Positions 1 through 11,400 of a stretch of DNA of 64,000 nucleotides are shown here, one piece after another. The notes below the pieces were generated by a model, which saw only the letters and a program-made list of their open reading frames with translations, made no database searches and was not told the origin of the DNA. The stretch's first letter is position 1. Each line of letters starts with the position of its first letter. A program made the position numbers and the translations under genes. Source of the DNA: Golubevia sp. BC0850 (Eukaryota > Basidiomycota > Exobasidiomycetes > Golubeviales > Golubeviaceae); the NCBI GenBank assembly GCA_012976225.1, contig JAAVVG010000013.1, forward strand, positions 62,001 to 126,000, in the 5' to 3' direction.

Positions 1-470
1 GAGGTCAACAGGAGACTCCCTACGGAAACAGAGCTCCTTCAGCTGCTCCAACTGAAGTCCCACTCTCTCCGATCAGACGAGAGGGAACTCTAGATGACAC
101 TTTTGGGCTGGCAAGTCTTACTGCTGGAGCTGCAGCAGCGACGAAACAGAGAGGAGATGGAGATGAAGACTATCGATATGGAAATCAAGCCTCTAGTGCT
201 TATGGACATGGTGGATCTCAATATCATCAGTCAGAGAATCAACACGAGCAACCTCATCCTTCGAGGACTCGACAAGCTTTACCTCAAGTACCTCAGAATT
301 CAGATCATCAAGAGGAAAACTATTATGATGAATCACATGTTACCGAATCTCAAGGCGCTCATTCAGCTCCTCCGGAATACGATTGGGACGCTGGTGATTC
401 GTCAAATCCTACTTCTGGTTATGGCAGTACACCGTTCACGAGGTCCAGCTACCCAGCTGAGAAACGATGA
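1..470 (+). CDS. 3' end of an unrecognised Gln/Ser/Tyr-rich protein
   Basis: The third frame is open from the window edge to a TGA stop, giving about 155 C-terminal residues; the 5' part lies outside the window. The sequence is low complexity, rich in Gln, His, Ser, Tyr and acidic residues, with a stretch near PPEYDWDAGD close to the end. No domain or membrane segment is visible in this part. It is probably a disordered tail. A longer competing ATG frame overlaps it (94-495), but its composition (Leu/Ile/Met/Arg-rich) looks like a frame shadow of this Ser/Gln-rich coding strand. The gene runs toward BDP1, tail to tail. I do not recognise the protein. Confidence 0.55.
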   Translation, partial: GQQETPYGNRAPSAAPTEVPLSPIRREGTLDDTFGLASLTAGAAAATKQRGDGDEDYRYGNQASSAYGHGGSQYHQSENQHEQPHPSRTRQALPQVPQNSDHQEENYYDESHVTESQGAHSAPPEYDWDAGDSSNPTSGYGSTPFTRSSYPAEKR

Positions 471-874
471 GCAAGTCAATTTCATGAATTTCTAATTACG
501 GACACTTTTGTTACACATACCACTTCCTTTCCACTTCTTTCTATCTACTTCTTAACCTTCTGTTCATTTGCTCCAGATCTTTCTCTTCTTCACTTCCAAT
601 GTTTACTTTCCGGCTCTTTTTCTTTTGCCAAATCCACGTTTCCTCTTTGTATCTGTACGAACTTATAATAGTTATGATCCCCACTTTCTCGGTGCACTCT
701 CTTTTTTTTGCTCTGCTCAGGAAAAGATCGATCGGGAGAAAATTAGAATTGTACATGGAATGAAGGAAAGCTTTGAAGTAGTACAATTAATTGGACACAA
801 TTAAAAAGACAAAATACAAACACACAAACACAAAACGAGAAAGGATTCTTTCCGAGACAACGTTCTTCCTTCTC
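471..874. other. convergent 3' region
   Basis: About 400 bp between the stop codons of two convergent genes. It is T-rich then A-rich and probably holds both 3' untranslated regions. I see no gene in it. Confidence 0.5.
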
Positions 875-3800
875 TCAATCGACGATCTCTTCCTCTTCTT
901 CCTGACCTCCCATCAAGAATAAAGGTCTATGAGCCATCTCTCTTTCCTTCCTTTCTTTTTCCTCTCTCCTCTTTCTTTCCCTCTCTCTCATCTGATCTCT
1001 CCTCTGTCTATCCTTCTCCTTCTCCTTCTGATGTTGAGATTTTCCTCCACCAGCAGAAGTAGTAGAAGCAGCCACTGAAACGTCTCTCCTATCTCTTGTA
1101 AGACTTGAAGCACTTGCATTTGAATCGGCTCTGGATCGTCCAGTTCTTGCTTCAGCTGCCGGAGTGGCACTCGAGGAAGTTTGACGAGGAGGAGGGTTAC
1201 TAGAAGTGGCACTTGAACTTCTTGGACGTTGATTGAAGAAATCATTTCCAGTAGGTAATATTTCATCATCCGAAGCATCCTCATCAATGATTCCAGATTG
1301 ATCAATTTCAGCTTCTGGAGCTCTATTAGAAATAGCAGGAGTTGTACTTTTATCCTTATCCTTGCTTTTACTCTTCTTCTTCTTGGTCTTCTTGACTTTG
1401 ATGATTTCATTTCCATCATCATCAAATTCAACCACGTCTTCATCTTCTTCGACTTCCTCTTCTTCGTCGTCATCAGAATCACTTTCATCTTCTCCATCTT
1501 CTCCCTTCTTGAGCAAAATTCCCATTGGAGGCTGTCTAGGAACGATTTCTGGCAGAGGTCCACTTAGATCAACTCCAGCTTGTTCAGCGTATTCATCCAG
1601 ATTTACGGGTATCTTGTTATCGAAGGCAGCGAATAAAAGTTGAGGATTGGCTTTCTCTTCTCGATTATATTTGAGTCGAATTTGACGTCTATCCCTTCTT
1701 GGGAAAAGGCGAGAGATGAGCTCGAAGTCGGTTCCCCATTGAGATATCGCCTATTGAAAAGGAACGGTGTGAAGGATGAGAATCAGAAACTGAACTTGGG
1801 AGATGAACGATTTTGAGACCAGCTAACTTACCCTGTAGAACGCATCGGTCTCAGCAGCAGTCCATCTATCCCCTTTCTTCTTCTTTGCACCAGTAGCAGA
1901 ATTGACGAATTTGTTTCTCTCAGCTTCATCGACGACTTCCATTCCACCAGCATCTTCTTCAGGATCATCTCCTCCCAGTCTAACATTCATAGAACTTTCA
2001 TCAATAACAATCTTTCCATTTTCAATTCTAGTCATAATGGCAGTTCTAGATTCTTGAAAGTGTGATCCCGTGTTAGCAGTTCCAACAGAAGCACCATCAT
2101 CGTCTTCTTGATCGGAAGCTGATTGAAGAGAGTCATCATCATTAACCGGTCTTCGTCTATGAATTTGACCTTCACCATCTAAAGATTCAATGTCTGAAAC
2201 TTCCTCTTCGTCAGGATCATTCTTCTTTTGTTTCTTAGATGAGAATGTCGAGAGTTTTGGTTCTCCTTTGATTGGTTCTTTGACCACGATTTCACCTCTT
2301 CTAATCTTAGCTCTTTCTTCAGCAGCTTTCTCTTTCTGACTATTCCTTTCTCGTTCTAATGTGAAAGTTCTAGTACTTGGTCTACCGTATCTCCAATCAA
2401 GACTGGTCAATTCTTCCATGGTAGCACTAGCAGCATCTAATCTAGTCCGTTCTAGCATAGCTCCAGAAGGATCTTCCATTAGCCACTGTTCATATTCCGC
2501 TTCGTCGTCAGAGACAGTTCTGAGAGTAGGTTTCCTACCTCGTTTCTGAGGAATCTTAGCAGGTCCTTCCATTTCCTCCCAATTAGGATTCTCTTCTTCC
2601 CACTGAGCTCTAATCTTCTTGAATTCTTCTACCTTCTCATCATGAAGTTGCCTCCAAGGCCTCCTTTCCTCTTCCGGAGTTTCCTTCCATTTGGTAGCCA
2701 GAACGCTTAGAAGTTCAGGAGCAGTGATCTTATCTTCTTTCCATTCATCTGAATGTTTGGCTCTCTGATCGGCTGACCAAAGCAGATAAGCTGGAAGAGG
2801 TTTGAGAGGTTCACCAGGTAAAGGTATTCTTTTCTTCCTCTTTTCTCTTGGTTCACCTGGAGTTCCACTTGTCCTTCTTGATTTCTTCTTTCTAAGACCT
2901 TCTTCATCCGTGTCATCAGCATCAGAGTCTTTCGAATTCCTCTTCCTTCTAAATTCATGAAGTTCCTTCACAGCTTCCGGATTCTCACCCTCCCAAGTTT
3001 CCTTCAATTTAAGCCACTCCTCTTTCTTCTCCTTGGCTTGGTCTTCCCATTTCTTCTTCTCTTCCTCCGTAAGAGCTTTCCATTCTCTACCAGTCTCTTT
3101 GGCGACAGCAGTAACATCCAGACCTTTCGTTTTGAAATCTTCTCCTTTCGTTTCTCTGACCCAAGCAGCAAAGAGCAAATAAGAGGATGGAGGTTTTGAA
3201 GGAAGTCCCAGCCTTCTGAGAAGAGCTGATTTGCTTTGAGGTTTCTTGACTCTTCTTCTTTTCTTCGAGGCAACACTTTCATTCTCAGTATCATCAGTAC
3301 CAGAACCTCTTGGATTGTTCTTCTTGAATTCTTGGATTTCCTTCAAAGCTTCCGGATGTTCGTCATCCCAGGTCTTCTTTGTCGCAAGCCATGCCTCCTT
3401 TTTCTCTTTAGCTTCATCCTCCCATTTCTTTTTCCCTTCTTCAGAAAGAGCCTTCCATTCCTGACCTGACTCCTTAGCTATATCAGTTACACTCATTCCT
3501 TTAGCTTTAAATTCCTCCCCTTTAGTCTCTCTAATCCAAGCAGCGAAAAGCAGGTAAGAAGAAGGAGGTTTCGAAGGAACTCCAAGTTTCTTGAAAAGTG
3601 AAGCTTTACTCTCAGGTTTCTTGACTTTGGGAACCTTGTTCTTTGGAGTTGCTTTAGAAGATCTCGGTTTCTTTGCTTTAGAAGTTGACTTTGATTTCGA
3701 ACCAGATTTCGCTGAAAGAGCCTTCTGTCTTCTAGATTCCTTTTCCAGAGCTTCACCAACTAGATCCTCGTCTATTGCATCCTTATCATTTGGAATGAAA

Positions 3801-5314
3801 GGGTCTGTTTCAGAACCAGAGTCCGTCTCTTCATTTCCACTCAAAGAGATGTCGTCTTCGTCTTCATCTTCCAATTCATCCTGGTTATCTTCTTCCAACT
3901 CATCCCGTTCTTCATCTTCATCCTCTTGATCTCCCATCTCAGTATCTGTCTCCCTTCCACCCTTCCCGTTTGAATCCTTGGCTAGAGAAAGTCTAGTCAT
4001 CCTCCTGGGCATTCCACCATCAACCTCGACGTCTGTCTCTCTTTCCAATTGACTCTCTTCTGGGTCTTGCATTTCTACATCTTGATTCTTTCTAGATCTA
4101 GGAGTAGATGTCTCTGCAGCGAAAGATGGTATCGGAGGTAGAGCCCTTCTTGAAGCTCTGGTACTGCGAGCTGAAGATGGAGTTGAGATAGACTGCTCGG
4201 TTGGCTTTGGAGGTTGAGATCGAGCTTGAGTAGGTTGAGGTTTCGGTCTAGGCTGAGCTTTAGCTTTGGCTGGATCAGTAGTAGGAGCTGGAGGTGACGG
4301 AGCCTTGTCGACTGAAGCCGATGATGATGATTTCGACTTGGTTTGAGCAGCAGAAGAAGATGGGGATTGAGGTTGATTGTTCGTAGAAGAGCTAGAGCTT
4401 GGCTTAGAGGGAGCTACTACCACCTCTTTCTGAACGTTTGAAGGCGTTGAGGACGATTTCTCAGGTTGCTTGGATTGGGATTTCTTTGATGGAGTAGCAG
4501 CTGGAGGTCTAGAAGAGGAAGCGACTGGATTCTTGATTGGAGTTGGAGCTGTCTTCTGCTGCGAGCTTTGCCGAGTAGGATTGGCAGAAGAAGGAGTAGG
4601 CGGGACGGAGAGTCTAGAGGTAGTTTGTTGTTGAGTAGTTGATGATTTGGCTCCTGAAGTTGATGCAGAAGCGGCAGCAGGAGTGGAAGGAGGTAGAGGA
4701 GAGATTCTGGAGGAGCTACCACCTGCAGAGAAAGCAACTGGAGCAGTTGGTTTCTTGAATTGACTTCCTCCATCGACACTGCCGCTGTTGCTAACCACTG
4801 ACCTTTGAACTGATCTAATTCCTGGAGCAAAGCTGATTGGAGGAGGGTTTGTAGATTTAGAGGAAGGCATTTGGATGGGTCTTCTCTGATTCACATTCAC
4901 AGCTGGTATAACTTTACGCGATGGAACTTCTTCATCTTCTTCTCCTGATTGAGCTTGAGTTTGAGCTTGTAGCTGAGGTAATTGAGTAGAGGGAGGAGTT
5001 GGAAGAAGTGGCTTGACGATTTGAGGTCTTGACTGAGATTGAGAAGTGGTAGAGGTAGTTGGAGCTGGAGAAGGTGAAGGAGTAGGAGTAGGTCTTGCTC
5101 TGATGGAAGGAGCTGTACCTATTGATGTTGAGGATGGTCTATTCGAGATGATACTATTTGGATTAATCCTTGAAGGACCTGCTATCGGTTTATGTTGATT
5201 TCCATTGACTGCAAGTCCTCCTCCTACAAGTACAGGTCTCTTGGGTGGACCTCCTCCTCCTGGACCACCTCCACCAGGTTTGAACTTGGGGGCTCCAGTG
5301 GTAAGCCTTGCCAT
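875..5314 (-). CDS. BDP1: TFIIIB subunit B'' (Bdp1) with three HMG-like boxes
   Basis: Bdp1 is the SANT-domain subunit of TFIIIB, which recruits RNA polymerase III to tRNA, 5S and U6 genes. Two exons, 5314-1832 and 1750-875, give 1452 residues. The 81-nt intron splits the SANT domain, and splicing restores DRWTAAETDAFYR followed by AISQWGTDFELISRLFPRRD, then RRQIRLKYNREEKANP; this is the Bdp1 SANT signature. Residues 1-560 are Pro/Ser/Thr-rich with an acidic stretch near 440-520. Three repeated blocks of about 80 residues at roughly 580-660, 705-785 and 835-905 each have PSKPPSSYLLFAAW or a variant, then basic and aromatic positions typical of HMG boxes. Known yeast Bdp1 has no HMG box. The C-terminus is acidic then Arg/Lys/Glu-rich. 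The start is the first ATG; it diverges from FAB1. Confidence 0.9.
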
Positions 5315-5493
5315 CTAGTGGAAGCTGATTAGTAGTGACTTGACCCAGTGGAAGAAGAGAAAAAGAAGTAATGATTGGATGGAAGCAAGAGCTAAAATCG
5401 CGTAGCAGTGGGAGAGAGCAACAGAGAGAGATGCTCTCCCTCACCATCACATCCTTTTTCTGAGCAAGGTCCTTACCTTACCTTTGGCCTATC
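5315..5493. promoter_or_regulatory. shared promoter region of BDP1 and FAB1
   Basis: 179 bp separate the two start codons of the divergent pair, so both promoters must lie here or in the 5' untranslated regions. I see purine-rich runs but no clear TATA box. The bidirectional role is an inference from the layout. Confidence 0.5.
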
Positions 5494-8400
5494 ATGGCCT
5501 CACCATCAACTTCACCTTCAAACAGATCTTCTTCTCAAACGGGACAAGGGAATGGACACGGTGGAGTGGGATCCTCAACCTCAAGCTCTACTACTTTCAT
5601 GAGCCCATCTGGACCTGGACCGTCCTTAATTTCTTTCGGTTTCTTGGATGAATCTAAAGGAGAACAATCAGACAATGGATTAGGATTAGGTACTCTATTC
5701 AACAGAGTTAGATCGGCCTTCGTAGCTCCAGCTCCTATCTCCAATAACTCTCCATCTCCAACCACTCCCACCATCCCTGGACTTGCAACCCCTTCAAGTT
5801 CAAGTTCTTCAATTCATAATTCTCGTTCGCATTCACCATCTACTACCACGTCTCTAAATCCGATTCATAGAACAGCTCCAACTTCAATCGCAGCAAATGG
5901 AAACGGAAATGGGATCCGTCTCTCTTCAGCTTCACCTGCTAGTCCAATTACTTCTCGTCTGAACAATGACCTAGGAGATGGAGATTCTGGAATGATGATG
6001 AGAGAGGATAGGAAAGCCAACAGAAGTTTCAGTCATCAGACAACAAGGGAAAGGGTTGGAGCAGAGAGAATGGCTAGAACCACCTCCGCAGGTCAGAAGA
6101 ATGATGACAACGGCAGCCTTTCTCCTTCTAGATCTAGGAATCCAATGGGAGATAATAATATAGATGCAAATAATCTCTCTCATTTCAGTCGACCTACTCC
6201 CTCCTCGAAACCAAAGGAGAAAGAACGATCTAATGCCCCTCTATTTCAATCTATCATCTCCAAACCAACCCCTTCCAGTCCAAGTCAATTCAAACCTAGG
6301 GCTCCTCCAATGGCACTTCGATCTTTAGCTCCAGCTCCTACCTCTACTTTGACTTTCACAGCTTCAGCTCATGCTACAGCTCATCGACATCTAGCAGACG
6401 ACATGAGTTCAATTGGAGGAGACGATTTGGACCTTCTTCCAGATTTACATAGAGCAGCTTTAGAAGGTCAGCAAGCTGGTAATGGAGCAATGATAGCTAA
6501 TTGGTCTTCGATTCCGGGCTTCCCCTTATCTGGAGAACTTCTGGCTGACGATTCAAGATCTATTCATAGCGTCTCTTCTTATAGAAGACCTAGATCGGAT
6601 TCGGTTTCAAACATGAACGACGATTCTTCTGGGAATCAAATCCCAAGTGCTGCTAGAGCCGGTTTACAAACTTCTGCAGATGCTATTTATAGGAAAATGA
6701 AAGGAGAAGGAATGAGTAGGAAGTTTTGGATGGCTGATGAAAGTGTGAGAGAATGTAGGGAATGTTTGAACGCTTTTGGTCCTTTTAGGAGGAAACATCG
6801 TGAGTTTATCTTATTTTGCTCCCGCGTTCCTTTGAGATGAGTTTACTGACTACTTTAAACGTTTTCTTTCACTTTCAGACTGTCGTGTCTGCGGTCAAAT
6901 CTTCTGCAGTCGTTGCGCTTCCAACATCATTCCAGGTGGAAGATTCGGTCACGAAGGAGTCGTTAGAGTCTGCAACTTCTGCACAAAGATGTTAGCAGAC
7001 TACGAGAGAGAAGAGATGAGCGCCGATTTCCCAGGAAGAGGTCGAGGAGGCTCAGGACCAGCAAGAAGTAAGCCTCGAGTGAACGGAAGAGTTCTTCCAG
7101 GAATGATCTCCGCGCCACTCGAAGCAGCTCAGATGAGATCTCCTCTCTCCGAATTCGCTGCCAATCATCTCTTTCCAAGGACTGGTCCCGTTGTAGGAGG
7201 TGGAGTGGGATCTTATCCCTCTTTTGCCACTGGACTAGCTGCTCTGGCAGGTAGAGACGAGTTGGACGCTATCGCTTCGAGACCTGAGACTCCAGACGAA
7301 GAGTACATCGACGACACTCCTGGAGAGCCTATCTCTTCCAAATCCCCGGACCATCACGACGAACCAGCTCCCTTCAGAAAGTACGTCGCTGAAGAAGACG
7401 TAGTTCATGCCGGCGGAGACGAGGAACACCATTTCGCAGCTGGAGGTGAAGTTCTGGATCCAAATCAACCGGATCCCAGTCAAGCTACTAGCAGTCTCGG
7501 TATCGTTTCTCCTCCTCAGTCTACGGCTGGATCAGGCTCAGGCTCAGGCGGCGGAGGAGTTCCCTTTCCTTCAAAGGGCCCAGATAGCCCTTACGACACT
7601 CATCGAGGAGCTCGATTCACAGTCGACGATCATAGATCTCGCTTGGTTAGCGATGCTGCTCTTCGTGCTGTCAGACACTCTCGTCTCAAGTCCAGACCAG
7701 GGGGTCTATCGGATCTAGTGAAAGCTGGTATAGGAACCTTCAACGCGGATGAGTCTTTCAATCTCTCCCATTCTAGGAGAGACTCGTACATAGGTGCTCA
7801 TTTGGGGAGTTCATTCTACGGAAGCTCGGGAATCCCTGGATTTGGCTCAGAGCTGAACCCGCCGAGTCTCGCTCATCTCACTAAGATGCTCTCTCAAACT
7901 CTAGACAGAGCCGAGATTCCAAGAAGAGAGCTTTGGACTTCGATTCTGGTCCCACTGGTCGTAAGAGCGGTTCAACAGATCAGACCAAACCCAAGGAGGG
8001 GAGAAGCAATCGACATCAGACATTACATCAAAATCAAGAGGAATCCAGGAGGTAGACCTTCAGATTGCAAGTTCGTCGATGGATTCGTTCTCAGTAAGCA
8101 CGTCGCTACCAAAAAGATGGCTAGATCACTCCCTCTTCACAACGCTAGGATTCTCGTCGTCACTTTCTCTCTGGACTACCATCGAGACGTCGAGCAATAC
8201 GTATCTTTGGATTCCCTCATCGCTCAAGAGCATGAATACACCAAAATTTTGGTGTCAAGGATCACAGCTCTCAGACCTCATCTGCTAGTCACTGAGAAGA
8301 CGGTCTCTCGTTTGGCCTTGGACATGCTGGAAGAAGCTGGAGTGATAGTAGTGCTCAACGTCAAGCCAAGTGCAATCGAAGCCATTAGCCGATGTACTCA

Positions 8401-11400
8401 AGCAGACATCGTCTCCTCAATCGACAGACTTTCTCTCGAACCTAGACTCGGAAGATGCATCAACTTCGACGTCGAGACTTTCGAACATGTCACTCAAGTT
8501 GATAAGAGAAAGAATCTCATGAGGTTCTCAGGTCCAGCTAAAGATCTAGGTTGTACGATTCTGGTCAGGGGTGGAAACGCAGATCTTCTGCATAGGATTA
8601 AGGCCATCGTCGCTCTTTCTGTCTTCGTCGGTTACAATCTACGTCTAGAGGAACATCTGATGAGAGACGAAGGTGCTATTCTGGTTTATGAAGGTCCGGA
8701 TGTTGATGGAGAAAGCTCTGGAGATAAGTTCAAAGCTCCAGATCTGACTCCAAAACTGGACGCTTCACCTAAGCTAGACGGAAATGCAGATTTCGTTCAA
8801 TTGAAAGAAAAGATCGCCGATTCTCTCAAACCTTACGATACGATGCTTCTCAGCGCCTCTGCTTCGGTCAGACTTCCTCCTCCTTACCCTCTAGCCAAGA
8901 TGAAAGAAGAGGGAGATAATCTTTTACGATTGAAGGAGAGGGACGAAGCAGAAGAAACGGAGAGAATCATTCGAGACGAGAAGAAGGGATTTGAAGCTTC
9001 CTCCTCTATCATTTCGAACGACCTGGAGAAGCTCAGTACCTCGCCTCCTAGCATCAGTGCTGGAGAGCTCGAGCTCAGGCTGGAGAAGCATGAAGAGGTC
9101 GAGAAGGGGTCAACCTCTCTGCTCTCGAAGCTCGAACCGGACGCTCATCGACAGGAGAGCTCAGACGTCACTCCGATTCCCACTCCAACTCAATCAACTC
9201 ATCATCATCATCCAGCAACGGTATCGCACACGGGAGGAAGAGATCAAGATCTGACTTCGCTACTGAGATCTCCCGCAGAGGTTGCTAGAGAAAGCGAATA
9301 CCATCTCGCTAGAGCTCGTTACGGCAAGCACTTGAAAGACTGGCAATCCTATCTCAATCGAAAGGAAGGCGAAGTGTCGATCACTCCATTCGCTCATCAA
9401 CGTCTAGTCATGCTTTCTTCCAAGGTCACGAATGACTCTACTCACAAGTTCTGCTCTGGTCCAGCTCTTCATCAAGTCGAATTCTACGGGTTCGGAGACG
9501 AGACTCTGGGTCAATATCTGGAAAGAACATGCGAGGACGCTACGAAGATTTGCAGTGCCAAAGGTTGCGATCGTCAGAACATCTTACATAACCAACTTTA
9601 CGTTCATCATCAGACTCAAGTCCAAGTGCTCTTGGAGCGTTTCGTCTGTCCAGTGCCTGGAGAAGAGAACCGTCTCCTCATGTGGTCCTACTGTAAGATC
9701 TGTTCAAAGCCTACTCAAATCTCTGGCGTCTCCTCAGAGACCTGGTCTCTATCCTATTCGAAGTACTTGGAACTCCAATTCTATCCTGGAAACGTGATCC
9801 CAAGTGTTTGTTCCCATGACTTCTTCAGAGATCACATTAGGTACTTCGCCTACAAGAATTTGGCTATTCGATTTCATTCAGATGCTATCAACACTTTGGA
9901 AGTCATTGTTCCAAGTATGCAACTCTTCAAGAGTCCAGAAATTGAAAGTCAACTCAAGAATCAAGAAGCTTTGGACGTGGCTAAGAAGAATACTGCTTAT
10001 TGGGATAGCGTCGCTGCTAGGATCAAGGCTTTGGGATTGGAAGTCAATCTCGTTAGAGATGTTACCAGCAAGGAACATGCTCATACTGTAGTCAGTGATA
10101 TGATCAAGAAAAGTGAAGCCGATAGACGGGAGATGGAAGGTCTGATTCTCAAGACTTACGTTCAGGTGAGTATACCTTTGGCGTGCTTCTGTTAGCCAGT
10201 CTCCTCTTCTGATTCCTCTTCCTCTTCTCCATCTCCGCTCTTCAGACTGCCCCTACTGATGTTCTTTCTGTGAACATTGTTCGAAGGACGCTTCAAGACA
10301 AGGTAGTCCAATGGGACGTGAACTTTGTTGACTTCGAAAAGACGACCGACAAAGATGTTCGTCGACTCACCACCTCTCATCTGAAACGACTCTTTCAAGA
10401 GCGCGAACCTGTCGACAGAGTGGCCGAGGCTCTCGGACTCCCTCCTTCCACCGAACTCAACGAAGCCGTCGCCCTGGCTAAGGTGGCCGATTCCAGCAGC
10501 AGTCAGACTGCGACGGAGGCACTCATCGCTGCAACTCCGGACATGGTAGCTGGAGCTTCCGCTGCTTTGGCCAATGTAGGCCATGATCCATCTGTCAAGC
10601 CTATGGAGATAGCTTCCGCTCTACATTCTCCTTCGGTCAGCAAACCTGGTTTCCTGCCTCAATCTTTGCAAGAAGAGAGAGAGATAGAAGAGTCGGACAC
10701 AGCTTCTTCTTCTCCTCGATTACCTCTCAAACCTCAAACTTCTTCTCCTACAGCTTTCCGTAGCCAGAGACCTTTCATTGGAACGGCTGACGAGCAGAGC
10801 TCCTGCACGGAAAACGAATCTCAACCTTCTCAATTTCACAGTCTGGTCAAGAGATTCGACACTCCTAAAAGGGGTGGAGCTCATGACTCTGAGTCTGATT
10901 CTCTCGGTCTCGCGCGGATCGGAGCTATTGGATCCGCTCGACGCCCAGGTATGAGGAGAGGCAAGACTGAAGAGAAGGTCTCGACCAAGAACAATCTCGG
11001 TGTCGGACCGAGTGGAAAGAGCAAGGCAACTCTCAAATCGGGTAGACTGAACACAGATTCGGCTCTCTCTGATGACGAGGCTACAAAGAGGGCTAAGTCG
11101 GGTAGCAGGTCTAGCTCCCCTTCTCGAGGCGGCCACAAGAGCTCGGACCCGAAGAGTAGAATTCCTACTCGAGCCCCTTCTTCAGCCAGTCTTAGGTCAG
11201 CCTCGAAGGCTCGTGAACCCAACGCTGTCACCTCAAGGCGAGCAGCTGGTCCTCCTAGTAGCTATCGACCTCCGAAGAACTTGGAACTGGCTCCCAGACC
11301 CAGCGCCCGTACTCCTGTCGGTCGCTCGATCTCTTCAGCAGCCTCTTCTACGCCTAGCAAGGATCGTGCTAAGGCCCGAAGCTCCTCTCGTGACGCTCCA

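Noticed and set aside
94-495. 133-residue open frame with an ATG on the plus strand
   Set aside because: It overlaps the open third frame that runs to 470. Its Leu/Ile/Met/Arg-rich composition is what an off-frame reading of that Ser/Gln-rich coding strand would give.
988-1563. 191-residue minus-strand frame
   Set aside because: It is an off-frame reading of the repetitive Lys/Glu/Ser tail of BDP1; the chosen frame continues the SANT domain across the splice junction.
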